A DNA stretch of 64,000 bases from Nostoc linckia FACHB-104. GTDB lineage: Bacteria; Cyanobacteriota; Cyanobacteriia; Cyanobacteriales; Nostocaceae. The translations under genes and the position numbers were made by a program. The DNA is taken from positions 1 to 64,000 of the forward strand of contig NZ_JACJQJ010000022.1 in NCBI RefSeq assembly GCF_014696615.1, written 5' to 3'. Numbering within the stretch: the stretch's first letter is position 1; each line of letters opens with the position of its first letter. Below, one piece after another: positions 53,501 through 61,329 of the stretch. The notes below the pieces were generated by a model. The model had not been told where the DNA came from. It saw nothing but the letters and a program-made list of their open reading frames with translations, and did no database searches.

Positions 53501-53915
53501 CAGAGAGGACATCGAGGTCGCCATCCCCATCCACATCCGCCGCATACACCGAGCGGGCACCGTTGGCAGTGGTGGTGTTGGCAGTGGTGGTGATGATGCG
53601 CTCAGTAAAGCCCTCGCTGCCGTTGTTCTCGTACCAGGCGATCGTGTCGTCGTTGACAGAGGCGGAGAGGACATCGAGGTCGCCATCCCCATCCACATCC
53701 GCCGCATACACTGAGATGGCACCGTCGGCAGTGGTGGTGATGATGCGCTCGGTAAAAATCTGACTGCCGTTGTTTTCGTACCAGGCGATCGTGTTGTCGA
53801 AGCGAGAGGCAGAGAGGACATCAAGGTCGCCATCCCCATCCACATCCGCTGCATACACCGAGAAGGCACCATCGGCGGTGCTAGAGATCAGTTTTTCGGT
53901 GGAAAAGGTCGTCAT
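50550..53915 (-). CDS. FG-GAP / Calx-beta / cadherin-like / RTX secreted protein
   Basis: A 1121-residue calcium-binding secreted protein. It opens with nine FG-GAP/VCBS units of about 52-58 residues ([18 protein letters not shown], then [12 protein letters not shown] and [11 protein letters not shown]), probably a beta-propeller with a Ca2+ site per blade; the third unit carries a TTTAN duplication. A Calx-beta domain follows ([41 protein letters not shown]), then two near-copy cadherin-like units (about 595-800) and a VCBS-type domain. RTX nonapeptides ([20 protein letters not shown]) end it, pointing to type I secretion. The ATG at 53915 has AAGGA upstream. High GC unlike most of the window. 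It follows the OGT gene and is likely co-transcribed. Confidence 0.85.
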   Translation of the reverse strand: MTTFSTEKLISSTADGAFSVYAADVDGDGDLDVLSASRFDNTIAWYENNGSQIFTERIITTTADGAISVYAADVDGDGDLDVLSASVNDDTIAWYENNGSEGFTERIITTTANTTTANGARSVYAADVDGDGDLDVLSASGEDKIAWYENNGSESFTERIITTTAEFAFSVYAADVDGDGDLDVLSASVNDDTIAWYENNGSQGFTERIITTTADGARSVYAADVDGDGDLDVLSASANDDTIAWYENNGSQGFTERIITTTADAAFSVYSADVDGDGDLDVLSASTVDNTIAWYENNGSQGFTERIITTTADRARSVYAADVDGDGDLDVLSASAFDDTIAWYENNGSQSFTKRIITTTADFAESVYAADVDGDGDLDVLSASVNDDTIAWYENNGSGGFTERIITTTADGAYSVYAADVDGDGDLDVLSASRDDDTITWYETAPVTTITATGSPAEAGQVTGSFTISRNNATRGAVAVSFSVGGTATLTTDYTLSVNGNPITISNNTGSVTIPDGQTSVTITLTPVDDTVVVDDNETVILTLVEGRGYSVLNTNTSATLTILDDDNNVAPVLSAIPAPAAVPELVDAAAQDLAPITGNLTVQDDNVGDSLTASVVGSPVVQLNLSTTLPAGVNLAALTAAGAFTLGNPITSDGTSQTIGYTYDPGAVNLDFSAAGDSLTVTYSLKVSDGTADSATQNLTFTITGTNDTPVLSAIPAPAAVTELAEASAQDLAAITGNLTVRDLDLGNNLSASVVGSPVVQLNGSTTLPVGVNVSALTAAGAFTLGNPITSDGTNQTIGYTYNPGPANLDFLATGDSLTVTYSLKVNDGTADSATQNLTFTVTGTNDAPVAVADSLTATQGTLLTIPVSTLLGNDSDVDQGDIVRITGVSGAVGGTVAFNNNATPTNFADDFITFNPISGGNNSFQYTLSDGKGGTATGTVSVLTGTRQSGGNGRDTLNGNAGPDFLDGGNGNDTLFGNGGNDILLGGGNGDDLLVGGTGADTLTGGLGADTFRFALTDSLVDNFDRITDLVIGTDIIDGPNSVSAANLRKLGAVASLSATDVGAVLTTTNFGVNGAASFTFGSRRFVALNDGTAGFQAGSDAVIEITGFSGNINNLAIA

Positions 53916-53995
53916 GGGTTTGTTTTTCCTTAAAAGTCGTGTGAATGAGAACCGGATCGGTGGAGCAGCAATCCTCCCCTCCGGCAGAGATGGCA

Positions 53996-56899
53996 TCAGC
54001 CGCTCCCCATTGGGCGCTGCTGCCAGAGGCGACTCAGGGTCGCCTCCAGGTGATGCACAAACTTGTGGACATCAAACAGGGGAGCCTGAGATCGCTGGTG
54101 AGCCAGGGTTTGTCGCAGTGACCTGAGTTGAGCGGGCTGTTGCCCTAACTGCACCGCCCGCTGCTCGTAGGTGGCGGCATCGGGGCAGATCAGTTCCTCC
54201 AGCCCTGCCGCCGCCAGAATGCTGGCTCCCATACGGGCGGCGTAGGTCTGCCCCGGTCGGGTGAGCATCGGTAGCCCCGCTGACAGGGCACAGACTGCTG
54301 TAGACCCGGCACTGTAGACCCAGGTGTCGAGAAACAGATCGGCTTGCTGGTATTGCGCCAGGTAGTCGGGCAGGGGGCGCTTAGGGGCAAAAATCAGCCG
54401 CTCTGGGGCAATGCCCTGAGTCTCTGCCGCCTGCCGCAGATTCGCTTTTACGGTGTCTGATGCCGCCGAAAGCCACAGCACTGACCCCGGCACCTGCTGC
54501 AAAATCCGCATCCAAGCGGCAAACACGGGCGGGTCAATTTTGGCAGCATGGTGAAAGGCGCAATAGACAATACCTGCTTCGGGTAAGCCCAGTTCAGACC
54601 GGGTGGGACAATGGGGCGCAATGTCAAGCGGTGAGGCGACAAAGGCATGGGGCAGATGGATCACCTGCTCGGTGTAGTGCGGCTCGGCTGCGGGGGGAAT
54701 CAGCCAGCTGTCTGCCAGGATGAAGGGGACAAACTCAGCCCCCATTGTGCCGGGGTAGCCCAGGTATTGGATCTGGAGCGGAGCTGGTTGCAGCGCTAGA
54801 ATATCGGGACGGGAATGGGCTGTGTAGCCCGCCAAGTCAATCAAAATATCGATGCCATCGTCGCGAATGCGCTGGGCTGCCACCTCGGCAGGTAGTCCCG
54901 CCAGATTGACAAAGGCATCGCAACCGGCGCGAATTTTTTCGGTAAATTCATCGCTTGTGGGAAACAGCGAATAGGCGTAAACCTCAAACTGGTGGCGATT
55001 GTGATGCTGGAATAGGGCGTGGGTGAGCAAGCCGACGGAGTGGTCGCGGAAGTCGGGAGAGAGGTAGGCGAGGCGGAGTTTGGCTTCGACTGCACTCAGC
55101 CCACGGGCTGCGATTGCACTCAGCCCACGGGCGAAGCGTTGGGCGGCGATTTTTTGCAGGTCGGGGGAGATGGGGAGGTAGTTGAGGTTCAACAGACCGC
55201 TGAGGGCTTCGCTGTTGGGGTCGCTGTAGTGCTGCTGGAGGCGATCGCACAAATGCTCCATGCGCCGGTCATAGTCTTGCCAGTCGCACAGTGACAAGCG
55301 CACGTTCTCGTACTCCAGCAAAATTTCCAGCGCGTCGGGGGCGAGGGCAATGGCTTTTTCCAGGTGGGGCAGTGCCGCTTCATACTCCTTGTGGGCAGCC
55401 AGCAGTCGCCCCAGGTTTAACAGTGGTTTGGAGTCGTTGGGAGCCAGCAAGCAGGCGCGTCGGTAGCAGGCGATCGCTCCCTCGCGCCGATGCTCCTGTT
55501 CCAGTAGACAGCCCAGGTTGTTCAAGGCTTTCAGATGCTGGGGCTGCTGTTTCAGGACTTGCTGATAGCAGGCGATCGCCTCAGCCGTTTGCTGCTGGGT
55601 TTGCAGGGCAACTCCTAGATTGAACCAGGCCGTTGTCAGATGGGGCTGAAGCTGAAGCGCTTGGCGATAGTGGGCGATCGCTGGCACAAGTTGCTGCTGT
55701 TTCTGATAAAGCCGTCCTAACTGGTAGTGGGAGGGAGCATGGTCGGGGAAGTCCTGCACTATTTGGGTGAAGGATGCGATCGCCTCTGCGGTCTGTCCTG
55801 CCTTTTGCAGCGCTAGGGCGGCGGGATAGTCCAGCGCGATCGCTTGCTGCTGCGCCTGCACCACCGTCCCCATCTGGGGGTCTAGTACCAGGGTGTGGCG
55901 AACTTCGTTGCTGCTCAAACTGAGCGCGCCGGGGTGCCGCACGCCGGGAATCACCTGCACGTCGTACAGTTCGGTAACCAGCCCGCCAATGCGGAGCCAG
56001 TGAACCACATCGCCAGTTTTGAGGTCAATCACCAGCAGCCCACAACGGGGAGTGGCTTGGCGAGCGCTCAACTGCTGATCCAGTGCCAGCCCGGTAAAAC
56101 TTTTGTCGCGGGGCATCGATAGCCCGACGATGGCATAATTTCCCCAAAAGGCCAGCCCCCGACTATAACCAGGACAGAAGGCGATCGGCTCAAACCGACC
56201 CTGCTCCAGGTCGGCATAGCCAAACTCACCTTTGCCCGAATTGAGTAGCCACAGTTTGCCCTCATACCAGCGGGGCGAATGGGGCATCGACAGCCCCTTT
56301 AGCACCACCTCGTTTGTCTGTATATCCATGACGCAACCGCCATTCTGGCGCTGGTCGCGCCAGCCATCGGTGACATCGGAGCGACCGCACAGCGTGATAT
56401 AGCGGGCTTGTCCGTCGCGCCGGGCTAGCCCGTTGAGGTGACAGCGGTCTTCGGGGGCTAATTTAGAAATAAACGGCGGCTTCCAGAGTGGGGTGAAGTT
56501 GTAGCGCTCGCTGACTGTAGCCAGACAACTGTGTAGCGTGTTGACAAACACGATGCGCCCGGAGTCTTCTATCACCAGGTCATGGGCATCAATCTCGCCG
56601 GTGAAGTGACAAATACGGGGAATGTAGAGGCGATCGTGGACGGGGTCGGGTTGCTCCAGCCCATTCGCCAGTTGCCAGACCTGATGCCGGGTGGTGAAAG
56701 TCAACCGCTCCGGCGTTGCCCACAGCCCCATAATTCGGTCAAAAGTCCGCATCACCGTCGAGAGCCGCCCCTCTGGCTTCACCCCCACCAACAGCAGCCG
56801 ATTCGATTGGTAGGTAGTCAGTGCCAAACTAATGCGCTGCTCTAGCAGCCATTCCATCAGTAATCGCGAGCCATCGAGTTCAATTCCTGCCGCCGACAT
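53996..56899 (-). CDS. TIGR03032-TPR-SPINDLY/OGT-type glycosyltransferase
   Basis: A 967-residue fusion. Residues 1-345 match the TIGR03032 family ([64 protein letters not shown]). About 350-530 are TPR repeats ([40 protein letters not shown]). The rest is a SPINDLY/OGT-like transferase: [83 protein letters not shown]. It may add sugars to protein Ser/Thr. [16 protein letters not shown] before the catalytic part is a short duplication. The FG-GAP gene follows 80 bp downstream and is a possible substrate, as such pairs would be topologically sensible; inference only. Confidence 0.87.
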   Translation of the reverse strand: MSAAGIELDGSRLLMEWLLEQRISLALTTYQSNRLLLVGVKPEGRLSTVMRTFDRIMGLWATPERLTFTTRHQVWQLANGLEQPDPVHDRLYIPRICHFTGEIDAHDLVIEDSGRIVFVNTLHSCLATVSERYNFTPLWKPPFISKLAPEDRCHLNGLARRDGQARYITLCGRSDVTDGWRDQRQNGGCVMDIQTNEVVLKGLSMPHSPRWYEGKLWLLNSGKGEFGYADLEQGRFEPIAFCPGYSRGLAFWGNYAIVGLSMPRDKSFTGLALDQQLSARQATPRCGLLVIDLKTGDVVHWLRIGGLVTELYDVQVIPGVRHPGALSLSSNEVRHTLVLDPQMGTVVQAQQQAIALDYPAALALQKAGQTAEAIASFTQIVQDFPDHAPSHYQLGRLYQKQQQLVPAIAHYRQALQLQPHLTTAWFNLGVALQTQQQTAEAIACYQQVLKQQPQHLKALNNLGCLLEQEHRREGAIACYRRACLLAPNDSKPLLNLGRLLAAHKEYEAALPHLEKAIALAPDALEILLEYENVRLSLCDWQDYDRRMEHLCDRLQQHYSDPNSEALSGLLNLNYLPISPDLQKIAAQRFARGLSAIAARGLSAVEAKLRLAYLSPDFRDHSVGLLTHALFQHHNRHQFEVYAYSLFPTSDEFTEKIRAGCDAFVNLAGLPAEVAAQRIRDDGIDILIDLAGYTAHSRPDILALQPAPLQIQYLGYPGTMGAEFVPFILADSWLIPPAAEPHYTEQVIHLPHAFVASPLDIAPHCPTRSELGLPEAGIVYCAFHHAAKIDPPVFAAWMRILQQVPGSVLWLSAASDTVKANLRQAAETQGIAPERLIFAPKRPLPDYLAQYQQADLFLDTWVYSAGSTAVCALSAGLPMLTRPGQTYAARMGASILAAAGLEELICPDAATYEQRAVQLGQQPAQLRSLRQTLAHQRSQAPLFDVHKFVHHLEATLSRLWQQRPMGSG

Positions 56900-57654
56900 G
56901 GGTGCGCCTCCGCGATCGTTATCTGTTATCGTTAAAGGTTTTTGAAGACTCTTGAAAATTCACATCGCCCGGCGCGATCGCAGGCAACCTTGGAGATATA
57001 TAACAAAGGCAACCCTAAATTGAATTATTGGTAAAAATATACGAGTTTTTACAGAAGCGTTCAAGAAAAGGGCTTCTGCTTCACATAAAATTTAATTTGC
57101 AGGCTGTACCCTGATAGTGGCTGTGATTTGAATCAGGGGTCAAATGATCAATAATACTGAAATTTACGCTGTGCGATTGCTCATTTACACCCAAGTACTA
57201 CGACCTCTCAAGAACAGTGCGCGATATTGACTCTCAAAAGCATTGATCAAGCTGGCTTGTGGCAACTAAAGTAAGAAATTCAGTCAAAGCGTTTCTTACT
57301 TCGTGGTTTGGGAAAACATTTTTCCCTCTACTCTTATAAGCGCTCGCTCTCGCACTCAAAAACCCAGCCGTGATGACTGGGCTTTTGTTGGGGTTCTATT
57401 CCCCAAAGACCAATACTGCTCGGTTAAGGATTTTCAACTCTTAATTTGGTTTGGGGAAAAGGTGAAAGGGTAAGGGTTAAAGGTTTTTTCTTGCTAAATA
57501 AATTTAGGGGCTTGTGTCCCTTTTGGCAGAGGGCAAAAATTGTATTTCTTCCTTCAGCATAGCTGCCTCCTGCCCTCTGCCTTTCATTGGTCATACCCAA
57601 GACAAGGGACTTTCAACTGAAAAAATATCCTATCCCTGGGGGAGGTTATGCCAA
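56900..57654. other. 755-bp intergenic region with repeat remnants
   Basis: No gene is supported. CGACCTCTCAAGAACAGTGC at 57200 is a third, shortened copy of the end of the dispersed repeat at 37012 and 49385. AAGTAAGAAA (57269-57278) and TTTCTTACTT (57292-57301) form a hairpin. GGCAGAGGGCA (near 57525) and TGCCCTCTGCC (near 57570) are inverted copies. Confidence 0.5.
57361..57387 (-). terminator. intrinsic terminator of par locus 3
   Basis: Read leftwards: GCCCAG, nine-base loop, CTGGG, then TTTTTG. The T-run on the leftward strand fits termination of the parAB transcript, 270 bp beyond the parB stop. On the other strand the stem is followed by CTTTTG. Confidence 0.6.
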
Positions 57655-58578
57655 CTACCCCTCATCAGCCATCAAAGCTTCTAACTCTTTCAATAAAGAT
57701 TCTAGTTTCTTCTGCTTCTGGGGATTTTCCCACACTTTTGACTTTTTCGCTTTCTTATAAGTAGTTTCTAAACGGCTTTGTAGTGGTGGAAGTGTGGTAG
57801 ATGGTTGTTTGGCTTTAACTTGCTTTTGAATTTCTGAGAGGGACAAAGACAGCGTTATGGCTGCTTCTAGAAGTTCAGCCCTTTCATCTAGTGATGCCAG
57901 CTTGGCAATCTCCTTAGCCTTTGTGTACTCAATTTGTCCTGTACGCAAGGCTGATAAAATATCTTCTGGCAGTTTTAACAGTGGTATTCGGGTGCGGACA
58001 AATGATTGCCAGCTAATCTTTCCTAATTCAGCGAATACTTTTTCTACTATTTCTGCTTCGGAATTACCCGAAACGTTTCGGGTAATTTTCCCTTTAGCTT
58101 CATTCTCCATTCTGTAGAGTACAGAAGGCACTTCTGCTGTTTCACATCCTAATCGCAGTGCTAACAGTTGCAAGGTTCCTTCAGTTTCTTCTATGGGGTT
58201 TAAGTCTTCCCGTTGTAGATTCTCCGTGAGCGCATACTGTACTGCTTGCTCATCCGACATCTCCCGTGCCGTTATTGGCACTTCTGTTAAAGCTGCTGCT
58301 TGCGCTGCCCTATATCTGCGCTCTCCTGCCACTAACTCATACTTATCTCCCACGGGCCTAACTAATAAAGGCTGGAGAATACCTTCACATTTTACTGACT
58401 CCACCAAAGATTGCATAGCCAGGGGGTCAAAATAACGCCGAGGTTGAGTAGAGGGGAGAATAATCTTGTCCAGTGACACCTTAGTAGGGACGAAATTCTC
58501 ATCATCCTCCTTGAACAAAGCGACGTTCTTAAGTTTGCTTCTATCCGCAGGTGGTTGGCTGGTACGTCTGGGACTCAT
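57655..58578 (-). CDS. parB: ParB-family centromere-binding protein, par locus 3
   Basis: A 307-residue ParB. After a short N terminus the ParB/Sulfiredoxin-like CTPase domain is clear: LDKIILPSTQPRRYFDP, VESVKCEGILQPLLVRP, YELVAGERRYRAAQAA, and TENLQREDLNPIEE. The HTH region and a basic C terminus follow. The ATG directly abuts the ParA stop. A perfect 26-bp palindrome lies inside the gene (58062-58087, codons for KITRNVSGN) and could be a parS site. ParB would load there, spread and activate ParA. Confidence 0.92.
   Translation of the reverse strand: MSPRRTSQPPADRSKLKNVALFKEDDENFVPTKVSLDKIILPSTQPRRYFDPLAMQSLVESVKCEGILQPLLVRPVGDKYELVAGERRYRAAQAAALTEVPITAREMSDEQAVQYALTENLQREDLNPIEETEGTLQLLALRLGCETAEVPSVLYRMENEAKGKITRNVSGNSEAEIVEKVFAELGKISWQSFVRTRIPLLKLPEDILSALRTGQIEYTKAKEIAKLASLDERAELLEAAITLSLSLSEIQKQVKAKQPSTTLPPLQSRLETTYKKAKKSKVWENPQKQKKLESLLKELEALMADEG
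58062..58087. promoter_or_regulatory. perfect 26-bp palindrome within parB, candidate parS
   Basis: AATTACCCGAAAC is followed at once by its exact reverse complement, with no spacer. Chromosomal parS sites are also about 16-bp palindromes with a CG centre, and some lie within or beside parB. Coding constraint alone does not require such a palindrome. Alternative: an operator for parAB autoregulation. Confidence 0.5.
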
Positions 58579-59352
58579 TTACAAAACCTCCATAGTTTCT
58601 ACTATTTCATCAAAGATGCGAAGAATAGCAGGATTTTTATTAGGGCATAATGCTAAAGGTTTACCATGCTCAGCTGCTTCTGCCACTGCTGTAGCGCGAG
58701 GTAGGGGAGGAAATATCGTTGCCAAACTCGACAGCTGCTCACGAATTGATTCTAAAGTTCTGTGGTCTAAGGAATTACTAGCAGAGTACATTGTTGGGAA
58801 AAACCCCGCTATCAGTAGGGAGCGATTTAGCTGGCGCTGCACTCTGTCCACAGTTTTCAACAGCGAGTCTGTTCCCTTCAATGCTTTGAACTGGCACTGA
58901 ATGGGAACCAATACATGAGTAGAGGCAACTAAGCTAATTTGACTGAGAATGCCCAAGCTGGGAGGGCAGTCAATCAAAATAAAATCGTAGTTATCTAATA
59001 GAGGAGCTAATACTTCTTTGAGGCGAAATTCTCGCAGTTCAGCAAATATAAGTTCAAGTTCTGCATTAGCCAGCAAAATGTTAGCTGGAATTAAGTCCAT
59101 GCTGTGTAAATCCCGATGTATGGGTATGGGTTCGTCGGACTCTGACACCAAAGCATCGTAAATGGTTTTGTCTAAATCCGCCGGTTCTAACCCCATGAAC
59201 GTTGTCAGGGAAGCTTGGGGGTCTATATCTATCAACAATACCCGATGATGGCGCATTGAAAGGTGATAGCCAAGATTTTGAGCCGTCGTTGTTTTCGCCA
59301 CGCCGCCCGCTTGATTGAAGAGTGAGATTATCTTGGCCAATTTCACACCCAT
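58579..59352 (-). CDS. parA: ParA-family partition ATPase, par locus 3
   Basis: A 257-residue ParA of the Soj type. The P loop reads FNQAGGVAKTTTAQNLGYHL, i.e. the GGxxKTT core with Gln-Ala in place of the usual Lys-Gly; VLLIDIDPQASLTTFMGLEP (switch I) and ILIDCPPSLGILSQ (Walker B) are standard. The ATG at 59352 is chosen; a GTG nine bases upstream and a GTG six bases downstream are alternatives. It is directly followed by parB with no gap. Third ParA of the window and the only one with a classical ParB. Confidence 0.92.
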   Translation of the reverse strand: MGVKLAKIISLFNQAGGVAKTTTAQNLGYHLSMRHHRVLLIDIDPQASLTTFMGLEPADLDKTIYDALVSESDEPIPIHRDLHSMDLIPANILLANAELELIFAELREFRLKEVLAPLLDNYDFILIDCPPSLGILSQISLVASTHVLVPIQCQFKALKGTDSLLKTVDRVQRQLNRSLLIAGFFPTMYSASNSLDHRTLESIREQLSSLATIFPPLPRATAVAEAAEHGKPLALCPNKNPAILRIFDEIVETMEVL

Positions 59353-59481
59353 ACATAACACTGGTCAAAATATAACCTATTGTGTCAAATCATGAGCAGT
59401 GGTAGGCTGCTTCTTCTTTTGTGATAGCGTGAGCGAGAATTGCCACATTTTGACCATGATAGAAGGGGGATAAGTATCATA

Positions 59482-59615
59482 GGATGCTGTTGGCGAATGT
59501 AATACATACTTGTATTTTTAAGTATTACGTAAGCTCAAACCTTCAATCTGTGGTTGCGGCTTTTAGTTGTAACACATTTGTTTGTGAGTTTGTAACACTT
59601 TCGCCAACAGCATCC
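59482..59615. mobile_element. 134-bp inverted-repeat element, copy B
   Basis: Perfect 16-bp terminal inverted repeats: GGATGCTGTTGGCGAA at 59482-59497 and its reverse complement at 59600-59615. The interior matches copy A (21376-21512) block by block (TATTACGTAAGCT, AACCTTCAATCTG, TTGTAACAC). It lies 130 bp upstream of the par locus 3 operon. Confidence 0.75.
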
Positions 59616-60039
59616 ACCCTTGCTTAAGCGCAATTTCTTGCCCTTAAACCATCTAAACCTCTCCACCAAAACAATTGAAGAATCACTCCTAATCTGGGGT
59701 CACTTTGCCAAAAAAGGTTTTTTACGCTCAGGAAATTTTCAAGCCCCGACCGAGCAACAGCGATGCCCAGCACTGGCTCTTGAAACTTTTATCAAGCAAG
59801 CTTTTTAGCGACTAATCAAATTTCGTTGCTTACTTTTTTTCTTACTTGCATGAATTATCATCAATAAATACATCAAAAATTTTCAAATTGATTGATTTAA
59901 ATCTATATTTGAGCTTGATCACTTCAAACCTTAAAATACTTTTTGAAATCAATGAAACTGTATCAAAAAATTTAAGGGTGTGGGAGCTATAACCCAATTA
60001 CAATAATGGTTTGGCGGTAGAGCCATATTCCTTAACAGC
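59616..60039. other. intergenic region with a short open frame of unclear status
   Basis: A rightward 62-codon frame (59620-59808) reads TIEESLLIWGHFAKKGFLRS and ends ALALETFIKQAF. It lacks an ATG and a ribosome binding site and begins inside the end of the 134-bp element, so it is more likely a gene tail left by an insertion than a working gene. Nothing else is seen. Confidence 0.35.
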
Positions 60040-60840
60040 TCAACAAGATTTGAACCAACGAACTGCCCAATCAACAGCATCTCTGAGCGAAAATAACTTG
60101 GCAGTAGCAGAACCAACTTTTGAAACTTTAACTTGACTTGCTTGTTCAAAAGCTGCGCCTAGTTCCACAAAACTGTCGGTGTCAAAATCAATGTCTGTGT
60201 AAGATTTCCACACTCTTTGTCCTGACTCCAAAATTGGAGCTTGCTTGTTCATTTCCTTTGCCTTACCACTGCGGTACTCGGCTAAATGAAAGCAGGTGCA
60301 ATTATCGTAGTCAACCCCCAACAAAAGTACCCAACTATTTAAATCGTAGAGACGAGCTAAGGGCGAACCCTCTCCCAAAGAATAGTCTAAGGAGTGATCC
60401 ATTACAATCCCTTGAGCATACTGTCCCCAAGCAGCAAAAGAAGATTCTGGATGATAACTTCTCATGACATCAGGGCAAGTTCTAAAAACTTCTACAATCT
60501 GACCCATACCTCTTGTTGGAGTTATCTTTGGGTCAAAAGCGGGCATTGCTTCTCGAATAATTGTCCACCAATCTTCAGGCACGGGAGGAGCTTGCCATCC
60601 TGCTGGATCTGAATAATTTCCAGAATGAGTGGGCATCACCAAAGTCCCTGTTACAGTCACCGCATCCATTAATGCTTGAACTACTGTGACTGGGCCACCA
60701 CAAACCCATCCCAGCGAGCTGAGGGAAGAATGGACTATGACTGTCATGCCCTCTGTTAGTCCTAGTTGATGCAAGTCACTCAACAGCGAAGAGCGAGTAC
60801 GAGGTAATGGTGTGCTCACAATGGTTTCGGCTTCACTCAT
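60040..60840 (-). CDS. AAC(3)-family aminoglycoside N-acetyltransferase-like protein
   Basis: A 266-residue member of the antibiotic N-acetyltransferase family, which transfers acetyl from acetyl-CoA to the 3-amino group of aminoglycosides; distant members act on other amines. Family marks: RTRSSLLSDLHQLGLTEGMT, VIVHSSLSSLGWVCGGPVTV, GTLVMPTHSGNYSDPAGWQ, FDPKITPTRGMGQIVEVFR, SYHPESSFAAWGQYA, LLLGVDYDNCTCFHLAEY (His of the active site). The ATG at 60840 is clear. It is full length and intact. Resistance cannot be assumed; the true substrate in a cyanobacterium may differ. Confidence 0.88.
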   Translation of the reverse strand: MSEAETIVSTPLPRTRSSLLSDLHQLGLTEGMTVIVHSSLSSLGWVCGGPVTVVQALMDAVTVTGTLVMPTHSGNYSDPAGWQAPPVPEDWWTIIREAMPAFDPKITPTRGMGQIVEVFRTCPDVMRSYHPESSFAAWGQYAQGIVMDHSLDYSLGEGSPLARLYDLNSWVLLLGVDYDNCTCFHLAEYRSGKAKEMNKQAPILESGQRVWKSYTDIDFDTDSFVELGAAFEQASQVKVSKVGSATAKLFSLRDAVDWAVRWFKSC

Positions 60841-60938
60841 ATCATAAAAAACAATTCATTAATCAAAATTTCAGAGCCAGCAACAATTTTGAACAACAAC
60901 AAATGCTGCTTTTCATCTGTCTCAGCAATCAGCAGATT

Positions 60939-61304
60939 TTACTCAGCTTTAGGCTTAAGGTTTCTGCCTGATTTCTTGCCTAACTCATACAGAATATCTG
61001 GATGAAGATAATATCCTCGATTGCGAAAAATTAAGGTTTTCTGGTCAATCAAAGATTCTAAAGCTCTATCAAACTGCTCTGTGGTAAATAGATATTTAAC
61101 TGGATTAAACCCCCTGTTGATGAAATTCAAACTGCCCATCAATAATTTTTGGTAGTCGTGGATGTTTTCCATTTGCACACACCAGACTATAGCAGGCGGT
61201 AAAGCTTCATCTTTGGGTTGCACTGCCCCCGCCATTTTGATTGTTTCTTCAGTAATGTTGTTACCACTTCTAGCAAAAGATTTACGCCGTTGTGCTTTAC
61301 CCAT
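60939..61304 (-). CDS. hypothetical protein downstream of the plasmid primase
   Basis: A 121-residue basic protein with no recognised family. The ATG at 61304 has GAGAGGA six to seven bases upstream and starts MGKAQRRKSFARSG; an upstream extension would overlap the preceding gene. A helical core (IHDYQKLLMGSLNFINRGFN; FTTEQFDRALESLIDQKTLI) followed by YYLHPDILYELGKKSGRN looks like a winged-helix-type fold, which would fit a DNA-binding accessory of replication; this is a guess. It lies 25 bp after the primase-helicase stop in the same direction. Confidence 0.65.
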   Translation of the reverse strand: MGKAQRRKSFARSGNNITEETIKMAGAVQPKDEALPPAIVWCVQMENIHDYQKLLMGSLNFINRGFNPVKYLFTTEQFDRALESLIDQKTLIFRNRGYYLHPDILYELGKKSGRNLKPKAE

Positions 61305-61329
61305 GTCTAATCCTCTCGCTTCCAACTTC

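Noticed and set aside
52445-53872. Long overlapping frames on both strands across the FG-GAP repeats
   Set aside because: GC-rich repeat shadows; only the frame with DVDGDGDLD calcium motifs joins Calx-beta and RTX domains.
54984-55623. Arg/Pro-rich frames opposite the OGT gene
   Set aside because: GC-rich antisense shadows of the glycosyltransferase and TPR codons.
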